From Flavobacteriales bacterium (lineage in GTDB: Bacteria; Bacteroidota; Bacteroidia; Flavobacteriales_D; Sanyastnellaceae), in NCBI GenBank assembly GCA_030828175.1, contig JAURDB010000011.1, positions 1 to 34,340 of the forward strand: a stretch of DNA of 34,340 nucleotides, given 5' to 3'. The notes below the pieces were generated by a model. The model saw only the letters and a program-made list of their open reading frames with translations. It was not told the origin of the DNA and searched no databases. Each line of letters begins with the position of its first letter. Positions within the stretch are counted from its first letter, which is position 1. Of this stretch, positions 16,352-24,677 are shown one piece after another. The position numbers and the translations under genes are program-made.

Positions 16352-17707
16352 TCAGAGGGAACGGACGATTTCCATCCACTCTTCGTGGGAAACCTCCTTC
16401 TCCTTGATCTTGGCGAGTTCGCGGAGTTTGTCGATGGCCTTGCGCTCGTAAATCGATTCCGCCACCCGACGTACCTCCTTCTGTTCCGTCATCATCTGCG
16501 CGACCATGGGGTCGAGCTGCTCTGCCTCCAGGGGAATTCCGTATTGGGCGTACTGCGCCTTGATGGCGTTGCCCGCCTCGGCCTTGATCTCCTCTCCGTC
16601 CACTTCGATGTCGTACTCATCGATGAGGTGGTTCTGGATGATTTGCCACTTGATGCCCTTGGCGTACTCGGAGAATTCGTTTTCGATTTCCTCTGCGGTG
16701 ATCGGCTTTTCATTGGCCACTTGGATCCAACGCTTCAGGAAATCCTCGGGGAGAGGCGGGTTGAGCTTGTCCACCACTTCTTCGACGAACTTCCGGCGGA
16801 AGACGCGGTCTCCATCTCGCTCGAAGATGCGCTCGAGGTCCTCCTTGACCTTGGCCCGGAATCCCTCCTCATCGGACACCACATCCTCACCGAACAATTT
16901 GTCGTAGAGCTCCTCTCCGAGCTCCGCCGGCTCAATGTGGCGGATCTCCTTGACGGTGAAGCGCAACGGGCTCTTGAACGACTCGGCAGCCGGGCGCTCG
17001 ATGCCCAGCATGCGGGCGAGGTCATCGGCGTCCCTGGCCACCTTTCCGGCGTCCAGCACGACTTCGGCCTCTTTGACCACACCGACGAGTTTCGCCTTGG
17101 TCGCCTTGTCCTTGATTTCGGAAACGGAGATCGTACCCTCGTTCAGGACACCACCGGGTTTCACCTCCACACCATCCGCCTCGAGCTCAACGAATTCACC
17201 CACCACGAGGTCATCCTCGCCGGCGGTTTCGCACTCTGACATCTTGCCATAGCGCCTGCGCAGGTCACTGATCTGGTCGTCAATCAGGGCGCCGTCGATG
17301 CGCACCTTGTGGTTGACGAACTTGGTGAACCACCCGAATTTGATGTCCACCTTCGGGCTGAGACCGATGTCATACCGGAAGGTGAAGACTTCTGGCTTGT
17401 CCCAATTTCCGTCGCTGTCATTCTCGATGGTGGGGATGGGCTGGCCGAGCAAGCGCAGTTTCTGCTCGCGGATGTAGCCGTCGAGCCGCTCGCCGAGCAG
17501 CTTGTTCAACTCGTCTGCCAACACGGCCTTGCCGTATTGCTTGCGCACCAATTGGATGGGCACTTTGCCGGCGCGGAAGCCCGGCATTTTCACCTGCTTG
17601 CGGTATTCCTCCAAAATGCCGTCGACCTTTTCCTTGTAGTCTTCGGGGTGCACGGTAACGGTCAGAACGCCATTCAGCGCGTCCGTATTCTGTTGGGTGA
17701 TTTCCAT
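16352..17707 (-). CDS. tig: Trigger factor chaperone
   Basis: Trigger factor binds the ribosome exit site and shields nascent chains. The 451-residue protein has the N-terminal ribosome-binding domain with MPGFRAGKVPIQLVRKQYG, the region holding the ribosome-docking signature of the family (family form GFRxGKxP). A middle segment (about 150-250) occupies the place of the FKBP-type prolyl isomerase domain but looks weakly conserved. A long helical C-terminal chaperone domain ends at EEWMEIVRSL. The gene starts 30 bases after the tRNA-Leu 3' end on the same strand, and clpP follows after 47 bases. tig-clpP-clpX order is widespread in bacteria. Confidence 0.95.
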   Translation of the reverse strand: MEITQQNTDALNGVLTVTVHPEDYKEKVDGILEEYRKQVKMPGFRAGKVPIQLVRKQYGKAVLADELNKLLGERLDGYIREQKLRLLGQPIPTIENDSDGNWDKPEVFTFRYDIGLSPKVDIKFGWFTKFVNHKVRIDGALIDDQISDLRRRYGKMSECETAGEDDLVVGEFVELEADGVEVKPGGVLNEGTISVSEIKDKATKAKLVGVVKEAEVVLDAGKVARDADDLARMLGIERPAAESFKSPLRFTVKEIRHIEPAELGEELYDKLFGEDVVSDEEGFRAKVKEDLERIFERDGDRVFRRKFVEEVVDKLNPPLPEDFLKRWIQVANEKPITAEEIENEFSEYAKGIKWQIIQNHLIDEYDIEVDGEEIKAEAGNAIKAQYAQYGIPLEAEQLDPMVAQMMTEQKEVRRVAESIYERKAIDKLRELAKIKEKEVSHEEWMEIVRSL

Positions 17708-17737
17708 GTCTTTCTAACCTGACGGTCTCTATAAATG

Positions 17738-17819
17738 TGCGGGCGAAGGGACTCGAACCCCCACGCCTTGCGGCACCAGATCCTAAATCTGGCGTGTCTA
17801 CCAATTCCACCACGCCCGC
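17738..17819 (-). tRNA. tRNA-Leu (anticodon UAG)
   Basis: The minus strand folds into a complete class II cloverleaf of 82 bases. The acceptor stem is GCGGGCG with CGCCCGC and discriminator A. The D-arm is GGTGGAATTGGTAGACAC, and the anticodon stem CCAGA/TCTGG encloses the loop TTTAGGA, giving anticodon TAG (CUN leucine codons). A long variable arm (TGCCGCAAGGCGT) and the T-arm loop GTTCGAGTC follow. CCA is not encoded; the next bases are CAT. It is 30 bases upstream of tig and may be processed from the same transcript. Confidence 0.97.
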
Positions 17820-17827
17820 AGGGGGCG

Positions 17828-17858
17828 CGAAGATAGGCCGTACAATGACGTCGACGAA
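17828..17858 (-). promoter_or_regulatory. Promoter for tRNA-Leu and probably tig-clpP-clpX-mutS
   Basis: Read on the minus strand, TTCG is followed by exactly 19 bases and then TATCTTCG, ending 8 bases before the tRNA 5' end. This matches the Bacteroidota layout TTTG-N19-TAnnTTTG except that both elements have C for the third T. The position relative to the mature tRNA end is what an initiating promoter would need. Confidence 0.55.
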
Positions 17859-17905
17859 GCATGGGTTTACGTCCGTGAACACCATGTCGGCACAGGGGTG
17901 TGGGT

Positions 17906-18616
17906 ATGGAGATTCGGCAAATGGTTCTTCGCGTTTCACGGGTCTTGGCAGCCGTTTGGGTGCTGCTGCTGATGGGCTGTTCCTCTCGGTCCATTCACGG
18001 CCAGCAAAGGGTGTCGATGATGGCGCGTTTGGGCCCCACCGGAGTTTGGTCTGCAGGAGCCGCAGCAAGCGGAAAGAGCGACACATCCAGCAGGCGGGCG
18101 GAATGGAGGTCAAGCCTTGAGGTGGACCTGGCGGGATGGAGTCAAAGCGCCTTGATGACAGCCCTCACGGTGGCGAAGGGACTGGAGGTGGGGTTGGGCG
18201 TGAATGCGGCAAGAGGAGGTCCTGTGCAGTTGCTCTTGGGCGCGACTGATGGCACTTGCGGATGGCAAGTTGAGGCGCCGGCGATTCAGCCTGTGGCACA
18301 GCCTTGGGGACTGACCTGTTGGGGCGGGTGTCACATTGACTTCGTGGGTCGGTCCGGACTCTTTCAGGTGGAATGGAAGCCGGGCAACTTTCCGGAAGTA
18401 TGGCTCTCGTTGCTCACTTCGAGCGGGGAATGCACGTTGGGCAGCGGGGGGCTGTTTTGGACTTGGGTTTCGAGGAATTCGGACAGAATTCCCTGGAGGT
18501 TCAGCATAGGTGTGATGAGGGCGAATCTTCCATGGGCAGGCCTGGATTGGGGGGGTGAGGCGGGCATGGGACCGGATATGGGCCGCTGGATGGCATTGCA
18601 GTGGCTTCGCGGGTGA
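17906..18616 (+). CDS. Trp-rich exported lipoprotein, unknown function
   Basis: I do not recognise the family. The 236-residue product begins with a basic segment and hydrophobic core (VLAAVWVLLLMGCSS) containing a lipobox-like LMGC, so it is probably lipid-anchored; cleavage after IHGQ is an alternative. Tryptophan is unusually frequent, about 16 of 236 residues, and the mature part alternates glycine, aromatic and polar residues, as in beta-rich outer-membrane proteins. ATG 17906 is chosen over the track's GTG at 17900. Its stop overlaps the ATG of the next gene by one base (TGATG), so the two are coupled and probably work together. Only three Cys pairs at most occur in the mature part, and no enzyme motif is seen. 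Confidence 0.72.
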   Translation: MEIRQMVLRVSRVLAAVWVLLLMGCSSRSIHGQQRVSMMARLGPTGVWSAGAAASGKSDTSSRRAEWRSSLEVDLAGWSQSALMTALTVAKGLEVGLGVNAARGGPVQLLLGATDGTCGWQVEAPAIQPVAQPWGLTCWGGCHIDFVGRSGLFQVEWKPGNFPEVWLSLLTSSGECTLGSGGLFWTWVSRNSDRIPWRFSIGVMRANLPWAGLDWGGEAGMGPDMGRWMALQWLRG

Positions 18617-20268
18617 TGTGGAATGCAGTGGCATGGGCGGCCACATGGTCAACCCTTGTTGTCATCCTGCCCGCCGCCGGGCAGGAGGCATCTTTGTCAG
18701 GGTGGGAAGTGCCCCCCCTGACAGCTGAGGCGTGGGAGGCGGGCTGCTTGAACCGCGATGAGTTGGAGCGATTGACAAGGGCCATCTTGGACCGGCCTTC
18801 AGGGGCATGGACCCAACAGGAGATCGCGCAGATGCTGGATTCAACACGCACGGATCGCGTGCTTTCCTGCTTGTTGAACATGCCCGCTTGGAGGGCGTTT
18901 TTTGCCCAAGGGTTGCATGCCAAAGCCCCATCACAGGCATTGATTTCTACCATCCGTTGGGAGGCCGCGGCAGTCCCAATTCATGGAGGGTGGGACAGGT
19001 CCGGCCAATTCAGGCTGCGGTATGTCGCGCGTTCAGGTTTTCATGCGGGGTTTCGGAGCGTGTGGACCTTTGGGCGACCCTCCCTCAACGCTTGCCATTT
19101 GCATCTGCCGGTGGGCAGCAGCAGAATCTGGTTGGGAAATCTATCCGCCCGATTCGGACAAGGGCTTCTCCTGTGGACGCAAGGACCGTTCGATGCTTTG
19201 GGAGGCATGGAAGGCAGCCATCTCATCGGCAAGGGGCTTTCGGAGTCAATGGGGTTGCAAAGGGGAGTTGTGGAAGGCATCGGGTGGGAGCGAAGGGCCC
19301 ACTTGGGGCATCGGGGCATACAGTGGATCGTGTTGGGTCGTGGCTGGCCTGATGGATGCTGGTCTGCGGCCATGGGTGCGGGAAGGGCCAAATGGAAAGG
19401 GAGCTTGAGGATCATGCAGCGTCTGAATCACACCTGGGGTTGGGTATTGGGAAGCAACGGGAAATTCACCCACAAAGGCTGGAGTGGAAGATGGGCCGGG
19501 GCCTTGTTTTCAGGGGGATGGGACGGAAGGGTGAGCATTCTTCACACCTGGTCCAAGTCGTGGGAAGCTCACGCCACGGCCTTCAGGTCGGACCCGGACC
19601 ATCCAAAATGGTGGAATGGGGAAATGAGGGCAAGCGTTCCAGAGCAAGGAACCCTGCCTACCGTGCATTGGAATGCGGGGGTGAAATTTCAATCCTCTTG
19701 GAGCGGCTGGATGCGATGTTCTGTGGAATGGAGCGGACCGCCTCCGTTCAGACGCAGAAGGCGTTCTTCCTTTCGTCTGGAGCGAAAGGGACACCGTTTT
19801 GAGTTCCGGACAGATGAAGTCCCGCAAGGCGGTGAGGCTGCTTGGGCAAATGTCAACGAGGACATCGCATGGTCCCTGGGTTGGCGGCTCAACGGTGGAG
19901 AAGTATGGGGGGGCCTTTGTTTTTGGAGGTTTGAAGTGATTGCAGCGGGCCAGGGAGACCATCGGGGAGGAGCTGCGTCGCTCACACTTCGCACGAAGGG
20001 CCGCAAAGGCCATCGAATGCGCTTAGGGTTGGGCGAGTCATGGGGAGATTCGAAAGCCCCGATACGCTATGTCCATGGGTGGAACGGGAGACCGGCTGCC
20101 CCATTTTCTGGACAAACGGCGAGGATGTATCTGCATTGGTCCCATCGTTCAGGAAGGTGGAGTTTCAGCATCCGCTTGCGGATGTCCCCTTCGGAGCAAT
20201 GGGCCCAACCGACATTGCCGGCTTCGACCTTCCACGCGCTGCGGGTGGAATTCAGTCCAAACGTGTGA
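18616..20268 (+). CDS. Trp-rich exported protein, probable outer-membrane beta-barrel
   Basis: The 550-residue protein starts at ATG 18616 (the track's GTG at 18601 lies inside the previous gene) with a signal peptide ending ILPAAGQ. Residues about 35-85 are helical (LNRDELERLTRAILD), and the rest is a run of alternating strands rich in Gly, Ser and Trp (about 40 Trp in 550, near 7%). A motif GNLSARFGQGLLLWT resembles one I recall in a Bacteroidota family that joins an N-terminal helix-hairpin-helix-like region to a large barrel. That link is inference; the helical region here does not show a clear hairpin motif. An outer-membrane location is likely. It is translationally coupled to the preceding lipoprotein. 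Confidence 0.72.
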   Translation: MWNAVAWAATWSTLVVILPAAGQEASLSGWEVPPLTAEAWEAGCLNRDELERLTRAILDRPSGAWTQQEIAQMLDSTRTDRVLSCLLNMPAWRAFFAQGLHAKAPSQALISTIRWEAAAVPIHGGWDRSGQFRLRYVARSGFHAGFRSVWTFGRPSLNACHLHLPVGSSRIWLGNLSARFGQGLLLWTQGPFDALGGMEGSHLIGKGLSESMGLQRGVVEGIGWERRAHLGHRGIQWIVLGRGWPDGCWSAAMGAGRAKWKGSLRIMQRLNHTWGWVLGSNGKFTHKGWSGRWAGALFSGGWDGRVSILHTWSKSWEAHATAFRSDPDHPKWWNGEMRASVPEQGTLPTVHWNAGVKFQSSWSGWMRCSVEWSGPPPFRRRRRSSFRLERKGHRFEFRTDEVPQGGEAAWANVNEDIAWSLGWRLNGGEVWGGLCFWRFEVIAAGQGDHRGGAASLTLRTKGRKGHRMRLGLGESWGDSKAPIRYVHGWNGRPAAPFSGQTARMYLHWSHRSGRWSFSIRLRMSPSEQWAQPTLPASTFHALRVEFSPNV

Positions 20269-20341
20269 CCGCAGAGCATCGGTCAGCCGCTATATTGCCA
20301 TGCGCTGGCAAGGGCCGATGGTCCTTCATCAGTCATCCTCA

Positions 20342-20349
20342 TATTTTCG
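20342..20349 (+). promoter_or_regulatory. Possible -7 element before efp
   Basis: TATTTTCG lies five bases before the efp ATG and matches the TAnnTTCG form also seen before the tRNA and the glycosyltransferase. No TTTG-like element is found 19 bases upstream (TGGT instead). If used, the transcript would be almost leaderless. Confidence 0.3.
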
Positions 20350-20354
20350 ACCTC

Positions 20355-20921
20355 ATGGCTACGACATCCGATATCAAGAATGGACTCTGCCTCCGACACC
20401 AAGGAGGACTCTTCCAGGTTCTCGAATTCCTCCACAAGAAAACAGCGAGGGGAGCGGGCAATGTCTGGACGAAGATGAAAAACCTCGAGAACGGTAAGAT
20501 CATCGAGCACTCCTACAACACGGGAGCCAAAATCGATGTCATTCGGGTGGAGACGCGCGAATACACGTACCTGTATGAGGACGACATGGGTTACAACTTC
20601 ATGAATTCCGAGACGTTCGAGCAGCTACTGCTCGAAAAGTACCTGATCGACAATCCTCAATTCCTGCAGGATGAGATGAAGTGCCTGATTGTATTCCATG
20701 CAGAAGAGGAGCGCCCCCTGAGTGCTACGCTTCCAAGCCACATCGAGGCTGAAATCACGTACACTGAGCCCGGAGTCAAGGGCGACACCGCGACAAACAC
20801 CTTCAAGCCGGCCACCATCGATACCGGGGCAGAGGTTCGCGTGCCCTTGTTCATCAATACCGGTGATCGCATCAAGGTGGATACCCGCACAGGAGAATAT
20901 TCCGAACGGGTCAAGAAATAA
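20355..20921 (+). CDS. efp: Elongation factor P (Arg at the tip position)
   Basis: EF-P enters stalled ribosomes and helps form bonds at polyproline stretches. The 188-residue protein has the three-domain family pattern: an N-terminal KOW-like domain beginning MATTSDIKNGLCL, then DDMGYNFMNSETFEQ, and the EPGVKGDTATNTFKPATIDTG signature followed by VPLFINTGDRIKVDTRTG. The loop that touches the P-site tRNA, usually PGKG with a Lys at the tip in Bacteroidota, reads TARGAG, placing Arg there. Arg-type EF-P is known in Pseudomonas and relatives, where EarP adds rhamnose. The track ORF from 20040 is extended upstream; ATG 20355 is the normal start. The phosphatase gene follows after 6 bases. Confidence 0.95.
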   Translation: MATTSDIKNGLCLRHQGGLFQVLEFLHKKTARGAGNVWTKMKNLENGKIIEHSYNTGAKIDVIRVETREYTYLYEDDMGYNFMNSETFEQLLLEKYLIDNPQFLQDEMKCLIVFHAEEERPLSATLPSHIEAEITYTEPGVKGDTATNTFKPATIDTGAEVRVPLFINTGDRIKVDTRTGEYSERVKK

Positions 20922-20927
20922 GCCTGC

Positions 20928-22151
20928 ATGGCGGCTGACCTCAGGACCCAGAAGCGCTTGGAGCGCCTCCGGCAACAGGCGGACGCCCTGTTGGAGCTGA
21001 CCCAGGCCATCAACCGAATTGTGGAGGATGAGGTGCTGTTTGCTTTGTACCGCAAGATCCTCGAGGCCATGGGTGTGGGCAAACTGGCCTTGTTCACCCG
21101 CGGTCCGGAAGAGGTCGCTTGGGGCTGTCAAGTAGAATGGGGATATCCCACGCGGTTGCCGAAATTGGAGAACGCCAATGCCGTGCTTTCCGGGAAGGCC
21201 CATGCCATGGTGGCAGGCGATACGGAGGTTGAATTCGATTTGGCCATACCTGTTGAGCACGACGGCGATGTAATTGCGTACGTTGTGATGGGGGATCGAG
21301 AGGAAGGCCGAGGTATGAGCCCTTCCATTCGGTACGTTCGATTCATTACGACCCTGACCAACGTGCTGGTGGTGGCGTTGCGGAATCGCGCGTTGACGGC
21401 GGAGCGCATCCGAACGGCAGGTCTTGAACGCGAGCTGGCACTGGCCGGTGAAATGCAGTCCATGTTGTTGCCGGCAGTCCTCCCTCACGACGCGCATCGA
21501 ACGTTTGCTGCCCGATACCGCCCCCATCATCACGTGGGGGGAGATTACTATGATGCCGTACCCCTGAGCGATGGCCGGATGGCGATTGCCATGGCCGACG
21601 TCAGCGGCAAGGGAATGCCCGCGGCTTTCCTCATGTCCAACTTCCAAGCCCACCTTCACGCACAGCTCGAGCAGAACCCTGGAAACCTAGAATCCATGGT
21701 CAGGTCGTTGAATGAACGCGTATTCATCAGTGCGCGTGGTGAGCGGTTCATCACGTTGTTCCTCGCTGTCCATGACCCCGAAAGGGCGTGCATCACATAT
21801 GTCAACTGCGGACACAATCCCCCGCTGTTCGTGCCGGATAAAGGGCCAGGCACTTTTTTAGGGGAGGGCTGTCCTGGCTTGGGAATGCTGGACGCTTTGC
21901 CCATGGTGGGAGAAGGGACGCTGGACATCAGCGCGGGCTCCACCTTGGTTTGTTTTACCGATGGCTTGGTCGAACAAGAAAATGTCCGGGGAGAGGCATA
22001 CGGAGAACACCGCCTTCAGCAGCTCGTAGAAAACGAGAGAAAGTCCGGAGCGGAAGGGCTCAACGCGTCCATCATTGTCGATTGGGAGCAGCACCGTGGA
22101 TTGGCTGAACCCGCTGACGATACGGCACTTCTGACCATCCGTTTTTCTTGA
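20928..22151 (+). CDS. SpoIIE/RsbU-type PP2C serine phosphatase
   Basis: The 407-residue protein has a helical N-terminus (about 1-40), a GAF-like sensory segment (about 40-165), a linker coiled coil, and a C-terminal PP2C-type domain. The phosphatase metal motifs are VGGDYYDAV, MADVSGKGMPAAF, TDGLVEQ and PADDTALL. Relatives such as RsbU dephosphorylate anti-anti-sigma proteins in partner-switching pathways, so a signalling role is likely. Its target is not visible here: no STAS or HATPase kinase gene lies nearby. It follows efp by 6 bases. Its last 80 bases overlap the end of the convergent O-antigen-ligase-like gene. Confidence 0.9.
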   Translation: MAADLRTQKRLERLRQQADALLELTQAINRIVEDEVLFALYRKILEAMGVGKLALFTRGPEEVAWGCQVEWGYPTRLPKLENANAVLSGKAHAMVAGDTEVEFDLAIPVEHDGDVIAYVVMGDREEGRGMSPSIRYVRFITTLTNVLVVALRNRALTAERIRTAGLERELALAGEMQSMLLPAVLPHDAHRTFAARYRPHHHVGGDYYDAVPLSDGRMAIAMADVSGKGMPAAFLMSNFQAHLHAQLEQNPGNLESMVRSLNERVFISARGERFITLFLAVHDPERACITYVNCGHNPPLFVPDKGPGTFLGEGCPGLGMLDALPMVGEGTLDISAGSTLVCFTDGLVEQENVRGEAYGEHRLQQLVENERKSGAEGLNASIIVDWEQHRGLAEPADDTALLTIRFS

Positions 22152-23598
22152 TGTTCAAGTCGATGGCGACGAGGATGGCCATGAATCCCCAGAAGGGGGC
22201 ACTCGCTTTGTCCGTATCCAGGTAGTTGTTCAGCACCCCGTGGATGAAATAGGTCATCAGTCCGAGGTACAAGGACAACGCCCACCAGGAACGCCAGGGA
22301 TCGCGGTATCTGAGCACGCGGAAGGTCCGGAACCCCAGATGACAGCAGGCAAGGAGCAAACCGGCCACAATCAGCATGCCGGGCAATCCCTGTTCGGCCA
22401 AAGGCCCCAGGTATTCGCTGTGCGCATTGCCGCGGTCGGCATTGTTGGTCGAAATGATGGTTCGGTGTTCTGACCGCTGATGGGACGCATAGACGAATTG
22501 ATAGGTCCCCGGCCCCCAGCCTACGAAAGGACGCTCGCTCCATAGACTCAAAGCACAGGACCATCGATTGATGCGCTCGAGGTTGGAAGCATCACTGGAG
22601 ACGTTGCTGATGGACTCAACGTGCTCGGTCAGGTCATCGGATGAGTCCTGGTCATTTCGCTCCAGGGCAATCATCAGTTGGTCCCAGGAGAGCAGCAAGA
22701 GAGCGGTGCCCAAGACCCCTGTCACCAGCAAGGTCCGAAGTCTGACACCGAGCAGCATGAGGACCCCAAGTCCACCTGCTGCTGCCACCGAAACCCAAGC
22801 GGCCCGGGTGAATGAGAGAATCAAGCCCACCGTCAAAATGAAGGCCGCTGTGCCGATGCCAAGTTTGCCGATCGCCGATCGGTTGGGCCTGGCCAACAAG
22901 GCGATGACGGGGAAAAAGAACATGGCAAGTACCGCTCCATAGCTGGTGTGGTCTTTGAAAAAAGGGTCCATGACCCAGTGTCCAGCCTGTTTTTCGAATC
23001 CATAGCCTGCATGCCTGAACACAGTGTACCCAATCACGGCAAGCAGGGGCAAGAGGTACAACAGGACAAAATCCTCTTGGCGTCGCGCTCGTTTGAAAAT
23101 GGGCACGAGCAAGAAGAAGAACCCGACCACAAACCAAGCCCTGGCAATGGTGAATTTGAGGGAGACAATCGGGTCCCAAGACAACAAAGTGGTCATGGCC
23201 AGCCAGGCAAACATCAGCTGGATCCATCTTGATATGGGGTGCTTTTCGAGTGAGCGTTCCATGCTGATTCCGCGCAATCGGTCCAGTCCGAAAAGGAGCA
23301 ACAAACCAAACAGAATGGGCTCTGTTGGCAGGTAGAGCCCCACACCACCCACCGCCAGCTGCTCCAGGTTCAAACTCAAAGGGACGGTTGCCACCAGACC
23401 GAGCAACAGCAAATCACGACGAGACAGTGCCAACCCCACCACACCGATGGTGAGAGGGAGGGCTGCGATGGCATAATGGCCAAAAGCAATGGCCCCTCCG
23501 AGAACAACCGAAAAGCCGATGGCAACCACAGCTGTCCATCCGCCAAACCTCTGTTGCCCAGGGGGGGACTCCGTATGTGCCCCGGCGCTCCCGTTCAT
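22072..23598 (-). CDS. O-antigen ligase / Wzy-like polymerase membrane protein
   Basis: The 508-residue protein has about ten or more hydrophobic segments and the Wzy_C-type region: RPFVGWGPGTYQFVY, a periplasmic loop, then NAHSEYLGPLAEQGLPGML. These features identify the O-antigen ligase/polymerase superfamily, which joins or extends undecaprenyl-linked glycans at the periplasmic face. Ligase and polymerase cannot be separated by sequence alone; the neighbouring Wzz-like gene favours polymerisation. I chose ATG 23598, which overlaps the Wzz-like stop as ATGA; the track start at 23676 lies inside that gene. A soluble insertion rich in Asp/Ser (about 315-345) precedes the conserved loop. The 3' end overlaps the phosphatase gene. 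Confidence 0.87.
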   Translation of the reverse strand: MNGSAGAHTESPPGQQRFGGWTAVVAIGFSVVLGGAIAFGHYAIAALPLTIGVVGLALSRRDLLLLGLVATVPLSLNLEQLAVGGVGLYLPTEPILFGLLLLFGLDRLRGISMERSLEKHPISRWIQLMFAWLAMTTLLSWDPIVSLKFTIARAWFVVGFFFLLVPIFKRARRQEDFVLLYLLPLLAVIGYTVFRHAGYGFEKQAGHWVMDPFFKDHTSYGAVLAMFFFPVIALLARPNRSAIGKLGIGTAAFILTVGLILSFTRAAWVSVAAAGGLGVLMLLGVRLRTLLVTGVLGTALLLLSWDQLMIALERNDQDSSDDLTEHVESISNVSSDASNLERINRWSCALSLWSERPFVGWGPGTYQFVYASHQRSEHRTIISTNNADRGNAHSEYLGPLAEQGLPGMLIVAGLLLACCHLGFRTFRVLRYRDPWRSWWALSLYLGLMTYFIHGVLNNYLDTDKASAPFWGFMAILVAIDLNIKKNGWSEVPYRQRVQPIHGAAPNRQ

Positions 23599-24587
23599 CG
23601 GATGGCGTCGCGCATCAGGAGGAAGACCAGGCTGGACAACGCCACGGACAGCGCACCCATGACGGTAATCAGCCAACGCACCGGACGGGCTTTTTTGTCG
23701 GCTTCCGACGCTCGGTCCACCACAAATGCGGCTGGAATCTGGGACTCGGCATCGAGTTTGTTCAGATCGTAGCGCTTCTTGAGCACAGCTTCCTGCTCAT
23801 ACGCATCTTCCAACTTGGTGGTGAGCTGGTTGTACTCATTGGCAAAAGGAGCGAGTCGTTCCATTTTGCTCATGATGTTCTTGGCGCGGTCTTGCTGCCC
23901 TTCTGCCAGCGCTGTGGCATATTGCTCATTCAGGCCCTCAATCTGGATGGGGAAGTCGTAAACGCCTTCCCGGCGCAATTCGGCCAAGCGGCCTTCCATC
24001 TCTTCAATTTCGCGCTGGTTTTGACGCAACGAGCGTTCCGCATAATGGAAGGCCTCCTGAGCGCGGTCATTTCGGAGTTGGTTGGCGACCGAGTCCGTCA
24101 GTTGAGCGATGTCGTTAGCCATGTCGCGGGCCATTTTGGGGGCCTTGTCAAAGACGTCGATCTGAATCGAACCGTAGCGGGTGAGGTTCGCTCCTACTTT
24201 GCCGGAGTACATCTTGGTCATGGCGGCGCGAGACCCCGGCTCGCCTTTCGTGATTTCGTAATGGGACCACAGGTCGTATTTCTCAATTACCCGACGACGG
24301 ACGCGGTCCGAATTGAGGATTTGCAGCAGTCGCTCGGCATCTTCCGTCTCACCGTACGCCAGGATATCCTCGCGTTTGACATCTTCATAAAACTGGGCGC
24401 CAATGGACTGCTGTGGCAGGGCAAACAGCACGACGGAGGATTGAAATTCCGGTTCGATGAGAAAGGAGCCGGCAGCACTGGTCAAGGCTCCGATCAAGCC
24501 AGAAATGAACAGGACTTGGCGCCAATTCCAGACCTTTTGGAGCAGGGTGATATCGGGGCCGTATTCGGAGGAAGGAGTGTTTTCCAT
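23595..24587 (-). CDS. Wzz-like polysaccharide chain-length determinant
   Basis: The 330-residue protein has the Wzz pattern: a short cytoplasmic start, one membrane helix (VLFISGLIGALTSAAGSFLI, about 22-42), a long periplasmic helical region with coiled coil (about 175-285, for example REIEEMEGRLAELRREG), and a second membrane helix near the end (WLITVMGALSVALSSLVFLL). Wzz proteins set the length of chains made by Wzy. No bacterial tyrosine-kinase domain follows. ATG 24587 (MENTPSSEYG) is preferred over 24662, which reaches far into the intergenic space. The polymerase-like gene is coupled to it by ATGA. Confidence 0.88.
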   Translation of the reverse strand: MENTPSSEYGPDITLLQKVWNWRQVLFISGLIGALTSAAGSFLIEPEFQSSVVLFALPQQSIGAQFYEDVKREDILAYGETEDAERLLQILNSDRVRRRVIEKYDLWSHYEITKGEPGSRAAMTKMYSGKVGANLTRYGSIQIDVFDKAPKMARDMANDIAQLTDSVANQLRNDRAQEAFHYAERSLRQNQREIEEMEGRLAELRREGVYDFPIQIEGLNEQYATALAEGQQDRAKNIMSKMERLAPFANEYNQLTTKLEDAYEQEAVLKKRYDLNKLDAESQIPAAFVVDRASEADKKARPVRWLITVMGALSVALSSLVFLLMRDAIR

Positions 24588-24677
24588 CGATTGAAATCGT
24601 CTCGGTTGCGTTTCGGACGCAAGATGCACCGGACTCTCGGTCCAACGGCATTCGAGGCCCAACAGTATGCGGGGTCG

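Noticed and set aside
16307-17239. 310-codon plus-strand ORF opposite tig
   Set aside because: Leu/Val/Asp-rich antisense shadow of the trigger factor gene.
20269-20354. Terminator hairpin after the Trp-rich barrel gene
   Set aside because: CATCGG and CCGATG can pair at long distance with a small inner stem, but the loop is large and no T-run follows.
20625-21659. 344-codon minus-strand ORF over efp and the phosphatase
   Set aside because: Antisense to conserved motifs of both genes; no family resemblance.
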